From the NCBI RefSeq assembly GCF_042675725.1, contig NZ_JBHTJN010000004.1:62001-126000 (forward strand): 64,000 bases of DNA, in the 5' to 3' direction. This DNA comes from Seminibacterium arietis. GTDB lineage: Bacteria; Pseudomonadota; Gammaproteobacteria; Enterobacterales; Pasteurellaceae. Positions 8,356 through 17,548 of this stretch are shown here, one piece after another. Below the pieces are notes generated by a model, which saw nothing but the letters and a program-made list of their open reading frames with translations, was not told the origin of the DNA and did no database searches. The translations under genes were made by a program, and so were the position numbers. The stretch's first letter is position 1; the number at the start of each line of letters is the position of its first letter.

Positions 8356-11005
8356 CAATAATTCTATTAAGAAAAAATACCAAAATATAACTGCAATAAC
8401 TCGCCTCAATAAGAAGATTTCACCTTTTTGGCTGTTACCTTTTATTTCACTTTGCATTAGTGCGGTATTGTTTTTTCAAATTATACAAGAGCAAGGTACT
8501 AATATTAAAATCACATTTAATAACGGTGACGGCTTAGTTGCTGGGAAAACTCAAATTCGTTACCAAGGTCTACAAATTGGCGTTGTAAAAAAAGTGAGTT
8601 TCACTGACGATTTAAAAAAAGTTAATGTAGAAGCAAATATTTATCCTGAAGCAAAAAAAATATTACATAAAAATACAAAATTTTGGATCGTTCGTCCAAG
8701 TGCCTCTATCGCAGGTATTTCTGGACTTGATACGCTGGTGTCAGGTAATTATATTACATTACAACCTGGTGATGGAGAAATAGAGGACACATTTGTCGGA
8801 GAAGATAAAAGTCCAATCACTAAAGTTAATGAAGGTGATTTACTAATTCATTTAGTTGCTGATGAACTTGGTTCAATTGTGATCGGTTCTTCTATTTATT
8901 TTAAAGAAATCCCCGTTGGAAAAATCTATGATTATCATCTCAGCAATGAAAAAAATAAAATCGAAATTGATGTAGTGATAGATAAAGCCTACGCTCAATT
9001 TGTTAAACAAGATAGTCGCTTTTGGAATATTAGTGGTATTAGTGCAGACATTGGATTATCTGGCATAAATGTTGATATTGCTAGTTTAGGTGCAATTGTA
9101 CAAGGAGCTGTCGCTTTTGATTCACCAGAAAACAGTTTACCTGCCGAAGAAAAAGCTCGTTATAAACTTTATGCTGATTTAGACTCAGCAAAACGAAACA
9201 CAGAAATTGCTATCACACTTACTGATATAACGGGGCTTAATGCAGGAAAAACTGCCGTTTATGTCCATGATAATCAGATTGGCGTCTTGTCATCTTTAAA
9301 ACCTGTACAAAATAAAGAAAATCTATTTCAAGGTACTTTGTTAGTAAATTCTGATGCAGCTGAGCTGTTTAAAGCTAATACGAATATAGTATTACGCAAT
9401 AAAAAACCTAATTTAGGCGATCTCTCTGATATTCAAAAAATCTTGCGAGGAAAATATTTTGATATATTACCAGGAACAGGGGATAAAACGAATCATTTTA
9501 ACGTGATTAAAGAAAATGAAATATTGCTCAAACAGCCTAATACTATGGTGTTAGAATTAACCGCACCTGAAAGTTATGGTATTACTGAGGGACAACAAAT
9601 CTATTACAACAATTTAGTTATTGGCGATATTATTACTAAAATAGAAGAACCAAATGACGTGCGATTTAAAATTGCTATTGCTGCTCCTTTTCGTCACTTA
9701 ATTCGTCCTGATACGCTTTTCATCGCAGCCTCTAATTTCGAAGTAAACCTTACTGCTGAAGGATTAAATTTTGAAGCTGCTACGCCTGAAAAATGGCTAT
9801 TAGGCGGAATTCGTGTAATTTCTGGCTACAGATCAGGAAAACCATTAACGAGTTATCCTCTTTATAGTAATTTAAGTAATGCGGAAGCGGGTATAACCCA
9901 AGTTCAAAACATACCTAGTATTACTCTAAAAGCAACGCAACTAAGTGGTATTAGTAAAAATTCAACCTTGCTTTATCACCAATATGAGGTTGGTAAGATT
10001 TTAGATATTCGTCCAAAACATAATATTTTTGAAGTTGACGTATTTGTCTACCCTAAATACCGTCATCTGTTAACTAATAAAAGTTTGTTTTGGTTAGAGA
10101 GTGCCACTAAAGTTAACATCAATTCACAAGGTGTGAATCTCGAAGCATCGCCACTTTCAAGAGTACTAAAAGGTGCAATCAGTTTTGATAATAGTGGCTC
10201 AGGTAATGATCATAATCTGTATCCTAATCAATTTTTAGCCAAATCTGCTAAACAAGTCATTATGTTAGAAGCTAAAAGTGCGGTCAATTTAAGTGAAGGA
10301 ATGCCACTTAGATACAAGGGACTAAAAATAGGTGAAGTAAGTAACATCAAACTTTCAAATAAAAATGGAATTAGCATTAAAGCTATCATTGATCCTAAAT
10401 ATATCACGACAATTGCTAGAGAAGGGAGCAAATTCTCCGTGATCTCGCCACAAGTCTCTGCGGGAAGTATTGAACATTTAGATACTCTACTACAACCCTA
10501 TATTGACATTAACATTGGTAATGGAAAGCCTACGCATAATTTCAAACTTGAACAACAGCTTGCAACAGCTACTCGATATGCCGATGGTTTTCCATTAATA
10601 TTGGAAGCCACTAATGCGATGAATATCAGTGAGAATGCTCCTGTGTTATATCGAGGTCTAGAAGTGGGTACAATTAAAAAATTAGAATTAAACAAATTAG
10701 GTGATCGTGTTCTTATCCATATTTTAATAGACCAACAATACAAAAATCTTGTTCGACAAAATTCCGAATTCTGGATTTCTTCAGGCTATGGTATGGAAGT
10801 AGGATTTAGTGGCGTATCTATTAATACAGGGACAATGCAACAACTACTAAAAGGAGGGATTAGTTTTTCAACTCCATCAAGTAAAGTAATCCAACCTATA
10901 GCAAAAGCACACCAACGCTTCCTACTGCAAATAAAGCGTCCTAATGAAGCTGAGAGTTGGAATTCTGGTGTGCTAAATAATGCAACTGAAAGCAAAAAAT
11001 TATAA
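8342..11005 (+). CDS. letB: MCE-domain lipid transport protein LetB (YebT)
   Basis: A periplasm-spanning tunnel of stacked MCE rings anchored in the inner membrane. I start at MTNTNNN, inside the end of letA. This gives 887 residues, close to E. coli LetB (877). An in-frame ATG at 8315 would only add nine residues buried in letA. One membrane helix (residues ~32-55) is followed by seven MCE repeats. Their signatures are visible in order: IRYQGLQIGVV, IYFKEIPVGKI, VYVHDNQIGVL, IYYNNLVIGDI, LYHQYEVGKI, LRYKGLKIGEV and LYRGLEVGTI. Seven is the LetB number (PqiB has three). An uptake sequence lies at 10276. Confidence 0.94.
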   Translation: MTNTNNNSIKKKYQNITAITRLNKKISPFWLLPFISLCISAVLFFQIIQEQGTNIKITFNNGDGLVAGKTQIRYQGLQIGVVKKVSFTDDLKKVNVEANIYPEAKKILHKNTKFWIVRPSASIAGISGLDTLVSGNYITLQPGDGEIEDTFVGEDKSPITKVNEGDLLIHLVADELGSIVIGSSIYFKEIPVGKIYDYHLSNEKNKIEIDVVIDKAYAQFVKQDSRFWNISGISADIGLSGINVDIASLGAIVQGAVAFDSPENSLPAEEKARYKLYADLDSAKRNTEIAITLTDITGLNAGKTAVYVHDNQIGVLSSLKPVQNKENLFQGTLLVNSDAAELFKANTNIVLRNKKPNLGDLSDIQKILRGKYFDILPGTGDKTNHFNVIKENEILLKQPNTMVLELTAPESYGITEGQQIYYNNLVIGDIITKIEEPNDVRFKIAIAAPFRHLIRPDTLFIAASNFEVNLTAEGLNFEAATPEKWLLGGIRVISGYRSGKPLTSYPLYSNLSNAEAGITQVQNIPSITLKATQLSGISKNSTLLYHQYEVGKILDIRPKHNIFEVDVFVYPKYRHLLTNKSLFWLESATKVNINSQGVNLEASPLSRVLKGAISFDNSGSGNDHNLYPNQFLAKSAKQVIMLEAKSAVNLSEGMPLRYKGLKIGEVSNIKLSNKNGISIKAIIDPKYITTIAREGSKFSVISPQVSAGSIEHLDTLLQPYIDINIGNGKPTHNFKLEQQLATATRYADGFPLILEATNAMNISENAPVLYRGLEVGTIKKLELNKLGDRVLIHILIDQQYKNLVRQNSEFWISSGYGMEVGFSGVSINTGTMQQLLKGGISFSTPSSKVIQPIAKAHQRFLLQIKRPNEAESWNSGVLNNATESKKL

Positions 11006-11021
11006 AAAATAGACCGCTCTT

Positions 11022-11072
11022 TATATTACCTAACTTAAAATAGATAGCCCGTCTGTCTAGTTAGGTAATATA
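11022..11072. repeat. 14-bp perfect inverted repeat between letB and parE
   Basis: The arms TATATTACCTAACT (11022-11035) and AGTTAGGTAATATA (11059-11072) flank a 23-nt loop. It could end letB transcription, but no T run follows on the plus strand, and it lies where the parE promoter should be. Function unknown. Confidence 0.8.
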
Positions 11073-11159
11073 AAATTAAATTGTTGTCATGTGCAATTTC
11101 TTGTTTTTTTTGCTAAACTTGAGCAAAAATTTTACTTAAATAATCAATCACTTTACATT

Positions 11160-13058
11160 ATGACCAATAATTATTCTGCTCATGAAATAACTGTTTTAAA
11201 AGATTTAGAACCTGTTCAACTACGCCCTGGCATGTACACTGATACAACTCGCCCAAACCATTTAGGACAAGAAGTGATCGATAATAGTGTAGATGAAGCT
11301 CTCGCAGGATTTGCTAATAAAATTCAAGTGATTTTACATCAAGATCAATCCTTAGAAGTCATTGATGATGGACGAGGTATGCCTGTAGATATTCATCCAA
11401 TAGAAAAAATTTCAGGTGTAGAAGTCATCTTAACTAAACTCCATGCTGGAGGTAAATTTTCTAACAAAAATTATGAATTTGCAGGTGGACTACATGGTGT
11501 AGGAATCTCCGTAGTAAATGCCTTATCTGAACGGGTTGATGTCACAATTAAACGCAATGGTGAAATTCATTATATAGCTTTTGAAAATGGAATAAAAGTA
11601 AAGGAACTCGAAGTAATTGGTACATGTGGACGACGTAATACGGGGACAACAGTTCGTTTTAAACCAAATAAAAAATATTTTGATAGTAGCAATTTTTCTA
11701 TCAGTCGTTTACGTCATTTATTACGAGCTAAAGCTGTATTATGTTCAGGATTAGAAATTAAGTTCATTGATAAAATTAACAATAATGAAGAAACTTGGTT
11801 ATATCAAGACGGTTTATCTGATTATTTAACAGAAGCAGTACAAGGCTACACAACTTTACCAACAAAACCATTTGTTGGTGATATTAAAACAGAAAAAGAA
11901 ACCGCTAGTTGGGCAATTTTGTGGCTACCAGAAGGAGGTGAATTACTCGGTGAGAGTTACGTAAATTTAATTCCAACTATACAAGGTGGTACACACGTTA
12001 ATGGCTTACGGCAAGGGCTATTAGATGCTATGCGAGAATTTTGTGAATTTCGCAATTTATTACCTCGTGGAATAAAACTAGCAGCGGAAGATATTTGGGA
12101 TCATTGTGCTTATGTTCTTTCGATAAAAATGCAGGATCCTCAATTTGCAGGACAAACTAAAGAACGTTTATCTTCACGACAAAGTGCGGTATTTGTAGGA
12201 GGAGTAATCAAAGATGCCTTCAGCTTATGGCTTAACCACAACATACAAGAAGCTGAGGATTTAGCAAAGTTAGCTATCAGTTCTGCAGAACGCCGTTTAC
12301 GAGCTGCAAAGAAAGTCGTTAGAAAAAAATTAGTCAACGGTCCAGCTTTACCTGGTAAATTAGCCGATTGCAGCCAACAAGATCTAACGCGAACTGAACT
12401 ATTCCTAGTAGAAGGGGACTCTGCTGGAGGCTCTGCTAAACAAGCTAGAGATCGAGAATACCAAGCCATTCTACCTCTACGGGGAAAAATTTTAAACACC
12501 TGGGAAGTATCTTCTGATCAAGTATTAGCCTCAGAAGAAGTACATAATATAGCCGTTGCGTTAGGCATCGATCCTGATAGCAATGATTTATCCCAACTGC
12601 GTTACGGTAAAGTATGTATTCTTGCCGATGCAGATTCAGACGGCTTGCATATCGCAACTTTACTATGTGCTTTATTTTTACGTCATTTTCCAATATTGGT
12701 ACAAAAAGGACATGTGTATGTGGCTATGCCTCCGCTCTATCGTATTGATCTAGGTAATGATGTATTTTATGCTCTTGATGAAGGTGAAAAGCAAGGCATT
12801 TTAGATCGATTAAAAAATAAAAAAGGCAAAATCAACGTTCAACGTTTTAAAGGATTAGGTGAAATGAATCCAAGTCAGTTGCGAGAAACGACAATGGATC
12901 CCAATACTCGCCGTTTAGTGCAATTAACTTATCGCTCTAGTGATGAAGACAATCAAAATACATTAGAATTAATGGATATGTTATTAGCAAAAAAACGTTC
13001 AGAAGATCGTAAAAATTGGTTACAAGCAAATGGTAATCACGCAAATCTTGCAGTATAG
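11160..13058 (+). CDS. parE: DNA topoisomerase IV subunit B, ParE
   Basis: The ATPase subunit that drives chromosome decatenation with ParC. The start MTNNYSAHEI gives 632 residues (E. coli 630) and matches the family N-terminus; an ATG at 11091 would add 23 atypical residues. The GHKL ATPase motifs are DNSVDEA, DDGRGMP and GGLHGVGISVVNA. The TOPRIM domain shows EGDSAGGSAKQ and the acidic DADSDGLH. The C-terminus carries QRFKGLGEMNPSQL. It is followed by parC after a 72-bp gap that holds an uptake sequence (13068). Another lies at 12182. Confidence 0.96.
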   Translation: MTNNYSAHEITVLKDLEPVQLRPGMYTDTTRPNHLGQEVIDNSVDEALAGFANKIQVILHQDQSLEVIDDGRGMPVDIHPIEKISGVEVILTKLHAGGKFSNKNYEFAGGLHGVGISVVNALSERVDVTIKRNGEIHYIAFENGIKVKELEVIGTCGRRNTGTTVRFKPNKKYFDSSNFSISRLRHLLRAKAVLCSGLEIKFIDKINNNEETWLYQDGLSDYLTEAVQGYTTLPTKPFVGDIKTEKETASWAILWLPEGGELLGESYVNLIPTIQGGTHVNGLRQGLLDAMREFCEFRNLLPRGIKLAAEDIWDHCAYVLSIKMQDPQFAGQTKERLSSRQSAVFVGGVIKDAFSLWLNHNIQEAEDLAKLAISSAERRLRAAKKVVRKKLVNGPALPGKLADCSQQDLTRTELFLVEGDSAGGSAKQARDREYQAILPLRGKILNTWEVSSDQVLASEEVHNIAVALGIDPDSNDLSQLRYGKVCILADADSDGLHIATLLCALFLRHFPILVQKGHVYVAMPPLYRIDLGNDVFYALDEGEKQGILDRLKNKKGKINVQRFKGLGEMNPSQLRETTMDPNTRRLVQLTYRSSDEDNQNTLELMDMLLAKKRSEDRKNWLQANGNHANLAV

Positions 13059-13130
13059 ATATACTAAAAGTGCGGTCAATTTTTTTAAAATTTTACTTCA
13101 TAAAATCAATAAAAAATAAATTAACATAAC

Positions 13131-15380
13131 ATGAATAATCGAATTAATTATGAAGGCATTGAACAAATGCCACTGCGACAATTTACAGAAAATGCCTACT
13201 TAAATTATTCCATGTATGTCATCATGGATCGTGCCTTGCCTTTTATTGGTGATGGCTTAAAACCTGTACAAAGACGAATTATTTATTCAATGTCTGAATT
13301 AGGTTTAAATGCAACAGCAAAATACAAAAAATCTGCTCGTACTGTTGGAGATGTATTGGGGAAATTTCACCCTCATGGAGATACTGCGTGCTATGAGGCT
13401 ATGGTACTAATGGCTCAACCTTTTTCTTACCGTTATCCATTGATCGATGGTCAAGGAAACTGGGGGGCAACAGATGATCCAAAATCTTTTGCGGCAATGC
13501 GTTATACAGAATCACGCTTGTCAAAATTTTCTGAACTTTTACTAGCAGAACTAGGGGCAGGTACAGTAAATTTCCAACCAAATTTCGATGGTACATTATC
13601 AGAGCCTCAATATTTGCCAGCTCGATTACCACATATTTTGCTCAATGGTACAACGGGAATTGCCGTTGGAATGGCTACTGATATTCCTCCACATAATTTA
13701 AATGAAGTTGCTCAAGCTGCAATAATGCTATTGGATAACCCTCAAGCAACTCTTGATGAGTTAATGACTGTCGTGCAAGGACCTGACTATCCAACAGAAG
13801 CAGAGATCATTTCATCAAAAACTGATATTCAAAAAATTTATCAGCAAGGACGTGGCTCAATCAAGATGCGAGCCGCATGGAAAAAAGAAGATGGCGAAAT
13901 TATCATTACTGCTGTACCTCATCAATCTTCACCATCTAAAATCGTGCAGCAAATTGCAGATCAAATGACTGCTAAAAAACTACCTATAGTAGACGATGTA
14001 CGTGATGAGGCAGATCATCAAAACCCTGTACGAATTGTCATCACTCCTCGTTCTAATCGAGTTGATATTGATACTTTAATGGGGCATTTATTCGCCACAA
14101 CTGATTTAGAAAAAAGTTATCGAGTGAATATGAATATGATTGGCTTAGATAACAAACCAGCAGTTAAAGGTTTAATACAGATTTTGACAGAATGGCTGAC
14201 TTTCCGTCGAAATACTGTCATTCGCCGTTTGCGTTATCGTTTAGATAAGGTATTAAACCGATTGCATATTTTACAAGGCTTGATGATCGCTTTTTTAAAT
14301 ATTGACGAAGTCATCATGATCATTCGCCATGAAGATAAACCAAAAGCTGAGCTGATTTCTCGTTTTAACTTAACAGACGAACAAGCTGAAACCATCTTGA
14401 ATTTACGTTTACGTCAACTAGCAAAATTAGAAGAGCATGAATTACAAGCAGAACAAAATCAATTAGAACAAGAACGCCAACAACTTGAAAATTTACTTAA
14501 CTCTGATCGCCGTTTAAATAATCTAATTAAAAAAGAAATTCAACAAGATGCTAAAACTTATAGTTCACCACGCTTATCACCGATTATTGAACGTAGCGAA
14601 GCTAAAGCAATTTCTGAAAGCGAAATGATCCCAGTTGAGCCTGTTACAGTAATTTTATCAGAGATGGGTTGGGTACGCTGTGCTAAAGGACATGATATTG
14701 ATCCAAAAGGGCTAAATTACAAATCGGGAGATAAATATCTAACTCATGCTTGTGGAAAAAGTAATCAACCAGCGGTATTTATCGATAGCACGGGACGGAG
14801 TTATGCCCTTGACCCAACTTCTTTACCATCAGCTCGTTCGCAAGGTGAACCACTTACAGGGAAATTGACTTTACCAGCAGGTGCCACAATAACACAACTG
14901 TTAATGCAAACAGAAGATCAACTTTTACTAATGGCATCAGATGCAGGATACGGATTTATTTGCAAATTTAGTGATTTGATTACTCGCAACAAAGCAGGTA
15001 AAACATTAATCTCATTACCTGAAAATGCTCAAGTACTACCGCCATTAGTAATTGAAACATCTAAACTTTTAGTTGCCTTAACTTCTGCAGGACGAATGCT
15101 CATATTTCCAGTACAAGATCTACCAGAACTTTCTAAAGGTAAAGGTAATAAAATTATTAATATTCCTACAACAAATGCTAAAGAGCGGTTGGAATTATTA
15201 ACAAAATTAATGCTAATTAGTGAAAATGCTAGTTTAGTATTCCATGTAGGCAAGCGAAAAATCACGCTAAAACCTGAAAATTTACAAAAATTCCGAGCAG
15301 AACGAGGACGTAAAGGTACAACATTACCAAGGGGTTTACATAGTCAAGCAAAAATTGAGATTATTGAACCAGAGAAATAA
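13131..15380 (+). CDS. parC: DNA topoisomerase IV subunit A, ParC
   Basis: The DNA-cleaving subunit of topoisomerase IV, 749 residues (E. coli 752). The catalytic Tyr is Y125 in AAMRYTE. The quinolone-determining region reads HPHGDTACYEAMV, so residue 85 (E. coli position 80) is Thr instead of Ser, while Glu89 (E. coli 84) is kept. The winged-helix and tower domains are followed by a C-terminal beta-pinwheel with repeats such as QGEPLTGKLTLP and SKGKGNKIIN. It is transcribed with parE, and a bidirectional terminator follows. Confidence 0.96.
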   Translation: MNNRINYEGIEQMPLRQFTENAYLNYSMYVIMDRALPFIGDGLKPVQRRIIYSMSELGLNATAKYKKSARTVGDVLGKFHPHGDTACYEAMVLMAQPFSYRYPLIDGQGNWGATDDPKSFAAMRYTESRLSKFSELLLAELGAGTVNFQPNFDGTLSEPQYLPARLPHILLNGTTGIAVGMATDIPPHNLNEVAQAAIMLLDNPQATLDELMTVVQGPDYPTEAEIISSKTDIQKIYQQGRGSIKMRAAWKKEDGEIIITAVPHQSSPSKIVQQIADQMTAKKLPIVDDVRDEADHQNPVRIVITPRSNRVDIDTLMGHLFATTDLEKSYRVNMNMIGLDNKPAVKGLIQILTEWLTFRRNTVIRRLRYRLDKVLNRLHILQGLMIAFLNIDEVIMIIRHEDKPKAELISRFNLTDEQAETILNLRLRQLAKLEEHELQAEQNQLEQERQQLENLLNSDRRLNNLIKKEIQQDAKTYSSPRLSPIIERSEAKAISESEMIPVEPVTVILSEMGWVRCAKGHDIDPKGLNYKSGDKYLTHACGKSNQPAVFIDSTGRSYALDPTSLPSARSQGEPLTGKLTLPAGATITQLLMQTEDQLLLMASDAGYGFICKFSDLITRNKAGKTLISLPENAQVLPPLVIETSKLLVALTSAGRMLIFPVQDLPELSKGKGNKIINIPTTNAKERLELLTKLMLISENASLVFHVGKRKITLKPENLQKFRAERGRKGTTLPRGLHSQAKIEIIEPEK

Positions 15381-15403
15381 TATATCGACTGATAAAATCG
15401 TAT

Positions 15404-15439
15404 AAAAAAAGAAGCACTGTTTACAGTGCTTCTTTTTTT
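15404..15439. terminator. Bidirectional terminator between parC and the DUF805 gene
   Basis: GAAGCACTGT (15411-15420) and ACAGTGCTTC (15423-15432) form the stem, with A7 before and T7 after. It serves both convergent genes. Confidence 0.9.
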
Positions 15440-15453
15440 ATACCATGATTTCA

Positions 15454-16098
15454 TTAAGATGACCAAGAAAATATCAATCTATCCCCTATATAAAAACATC
15501 TTTTAGCATACAAATAACCATAACAATTTTCATCATCTTCCAATTTTTTAGCTAAGATTTCTAAACACCGACGCAATTGCTCTACTTCTACAGGCGAAAT
15601 TGCATAAAAATAGCGTTCATTTTCTTCATTTAGTCGAAAATCGATACTTTTAACTCGTCCTACATTGGGCGTGCTATATTGCTTTATATATTGTAAAACC
15701 AAATCAATCTTTGGATTAGCTCGTGCTTTCTGCTCAGTTATTTTAGCTTTTTCTTCTGCTTTAATGTCTTTAGGTGATTTACCATATTGATTATCACCTT
15801 CTGTTGGTTTAGCAAACACAAAATAAAGCCATGCAAAAGGAATTAGAACAGTCCAACACCAATTAGGACTTTTACCTATATCTCTTAAACGACCACGAGT
15901 AAGATACATCATGATAGAAACGTGTAAAACTAAGAAGACTATTGTAAATGTAAATAACGTTATTGCAGTATAATATCCATCATCATAATAATAATGAGTG
16001 CTACTTTCAATTGCCTTACTTATCATTGTCAAAGAAATGTTCATTAAAAAAAACGTTAATAAGCTATAACCAAAATAATTTAATCTCGATCTACGCAC
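15454..16098 (-). CDS. DUF805-like membrane protein with an extra C-terminal domain
   Basis: 214 residues. The first ~115 resemble DUF805 inner-membrane proteins: hydrophobic segments near residues 8-30, 45-68 and 82-100, the family-type motif RGRLRDIGKSPNW, and a polar PTEGDNQYG after the last helix. About 100 further residues follow that I do not recognise: a charged helix (KAEEKAKITEQKARANPK), then a probable small globular domain (KIDLVLQYIKQY, NERYFYAISPVEVEQLRR, CFYIGDRLIFSW). Standard DUF805 proteins end soon after the membrane part. The function is unknown. It sits between yffB and parC, behind two strong palindromes, so it may be separately regulated. Confidence 0.75.
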   Translation of the reverse strand: MRRSRLNYFGYSLLTFFLMNISLTMISKAIESSTHYYYDDGYYTAITLFTFTIVFLVLHVSIMMYLTRGRLRDIGKSPNWCWTVLIPFAWLYFVFAKPTEGDNQYGKSPKDIKAEEKAKITEQKARANPKIDLVLQYIKQYSTPNVGRVKSIDFRLNEENERYFYAISPVEVEQLRRCLEILAKKLEDDENCYGYLYAKRCFYIGDRLIFSWSS

Positions 16099-16142
16099 AA
16101 TTTTCTCCTAGAAATATGTTATTTTAATTATCAGATAGGATT

Positions 16143-16185
16143 GTTATTTCCCTGTCAAGGGAAATAACACAGAGTGTACACTCTG
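16143..16185. promoter_or_regulatory. Two adjacent palindromes upstream of the DUF805 gene
   Basis: GTTATTTCCCT (16143-16153) and AGGGAAATAAC (16158-16168) form an 11-bp perfect hairpin with loop GTCA. Two bases on, CAGAGTGTACACTCTG (16170-16185) is a 16-bp perfect palindrome. Neither has a T tail on the minus strand that would make it a good terminator for yffB. They lie 45-87 bp before the DUF805 start, where an operator would be. Confidence 0.6.
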
Positions 16186-16230
16186 AAAAAATTGTATGCT
16201 CTTTATCATTCTACTTATAAACAAAAGATG

Positions 16231-16578
16231 TTACTTGACAAATACTTTTTTATAATCTTCCTCATCAAAACCAATCAATGCTATATTGTCTTGTAAAATA
16301 ATTGGTCGTTTAATTAGTGTTGGGTGAGTTTTAAGTAGTGAAAGTGCGGTAGATTTTGATAAATTTTCTTTTGTTTCAATATCTAAATTACGCCAAGTAG
16401 TACTACGTTTGTTGACCAACTTTTCCCAGCCAAAAACAGATTCAGCTAATAATAACCAGCAATCATCTAAACTATCGATGCGAAAATCATGTAACTGACA
16501 ACAAATTCGATGATCTTCTAACCATTTCAATGCTTTTTTAACACTATCGCAATTTTTAATCCCATAAACTGTGATCAT
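16231..16578 (-). CDS. yffB: ArsC/Spx-like thioredoxin-fold protein YffB
   Basis: 115 residues beginning MITVYGIKNCDSVKKALKWL, the start of the ArsC/Spx-like family with a single Cys at the CxxS-like position. Later TTWRNLD and LIKRPII match E. coli YffB, a glutathione-dependent thiol reductase-like protein whose physiological role is unclear. True arsenate reductases need an arsenic context, which is absent. The gene follows truB on the same strand (53-bp gap) and holds an uptake sequence at 16342. Confidence 0.88.
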   Translation of the reverse strand: MITVYGIKNCDSVKKALKWLEDHRICCQLHDFRIDSLDDCWLLLAESVFGWEKLVNKRSTTWRNLDIETKENLSKSTALSLLKTHPTLIKRPIILQDNIALIGFDEEDYKKVFVK

Positions 16579-16631
16579 TACGTTTTTCCTTTTAAATTCA
16601 GCTTAAAGAAACTCAACTTATCTATAACAGA

Positions 16632-17546
16632 TTAATAAACAACCATTCTTTGAGGACGAATAAGATTTTGTTCAATTATCGCTACGCCAAGAAATAAATT
16701 TTGTTCAGAAAACAATCTAACTTGTCCTTGTAGTGCAGTCATATTTTCAAATTTAACTCGCTGTCCAAATCCTACTGCTTTAGTCTGTGCAGAAGTTAGC
16801 TGCAATTTAGGTAAAATTTTGACCGCACTATCTATAGGTAACAGTAAGTTATCTAGCAGTTCTAGATCATTTTGTTCCGCCAATTGTTGCAAATCAGCAA
16901 GACTTACCATTGCTGTAGTCGGATAATTTGCTACGGCTATTCTTCGTAGCATAGTAACATGTCCCCCACAGCCTAATATTTCACCTAAATCATCAATTAA
17001 TGTACGAATATATGTTCCTTTTGAACAATGAACTTCAAGCGTTAAGTAAGGAGCTTGATAATGAATAAATTTTAATTCATAAATAGAAATAGGACGAGCT
17101 TGTCGCTCGACTACAATACCTGCTCGAGCGTATTCGTAAAGGGGTTTACCTTGATATTTTAATGCGGAAAACATGGTTGGCACTTGTAGAATATCGCCAC
17201 GAAAAGACTCAAGTGCGGTCATAATTTGCGGAATTTCTACTTTTACGTCTCGTTCATCGACTACTTGTCCATCAGCATCTGATGTGTCCGTTCTTTCCCC
17301 TAATTTAGCTGTTACTAAATATCGCTTATCAGAATCTAACAAAAATTGTGAAAATTTCGTTGCCTCTCCCAAACATATCGGTAGCATTCCTGTAGCAAGA
17401 GGGTCTAATGCTCCTGTATGCCCTGCTTTATTTGCTTGAAATATACGTTTAACTTGTTGCATTACTGCGTTAGAACTAACCCCTTGCGGTTTATCCAACA
17501 AAAATACACCGTGAATGTCTCGACCTTTTTTACGTGGTTTACTCAT
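16632..17546 (-). CDS. truB: tRNA pseudouridine-55 synthase TruB
   Basis: Makes pseudouridine 55 in the T-loop of tRNAs. 304 residues. The catalytic Asp is in GHTGALDPLATGMLP, the family signature. KYQGKPLYEYARAG and CSKGTYIRTLIDDLG are also conserved. The C-terminal PUA-like part follows. It starts two bases after the rbfA stop, so the genes are co-transcribed, as in many proteobacteria. In E. coli the pair belongs to the nusA-infB operon; those genes are not here. Uptake sequence at 17211. Confidence 0.96.
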   Translation of the reverse strand: MSKPRKKGRDIHGVFLLDKPQGVSSNAVMQQVKRIFQANKAGHTGALDPLATGMLPICLGEATKFSQFLLDSDKRYLVTAKLGERTDTSDADGQVVDERDVKVEIPQIMTALESFRGDILQVPTMFSALKYQGKPLYEYARAGIVVERQARPISIYELKFIHYQAPYLTLEVHCSKGTYIRTLIDDLGEILGCGGHVTMLRRIAVANYPTTAMVSLADLQQLAEQNDLELLDNLLLPIDSAVKILPKLQLTSAQTKAVGFGQRVKFENMTALQGQVRLFSEQNLFLGVAIIEQNLIRPQRMVVY

Positions 17547-17548
17547 AG

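Noticed and set aside
10228..10995. Three minus-strand ORFs within letB
   Set aside because: Antisense to the MCE repeats; the repeated pattern mirrors the real protein.
13383..13385. ParC Thr85 as a quinolone-resistance mutation
   Set aside because: Known resistance changes here are bulky or charged; Ser to Thr is conservative and may be normal in this species.
16231..16578. Arsenate reductase of an ars operon
   Set aside because: Sequence matches the YffB branch, and no arsenic transporter or regulator is adjacent.
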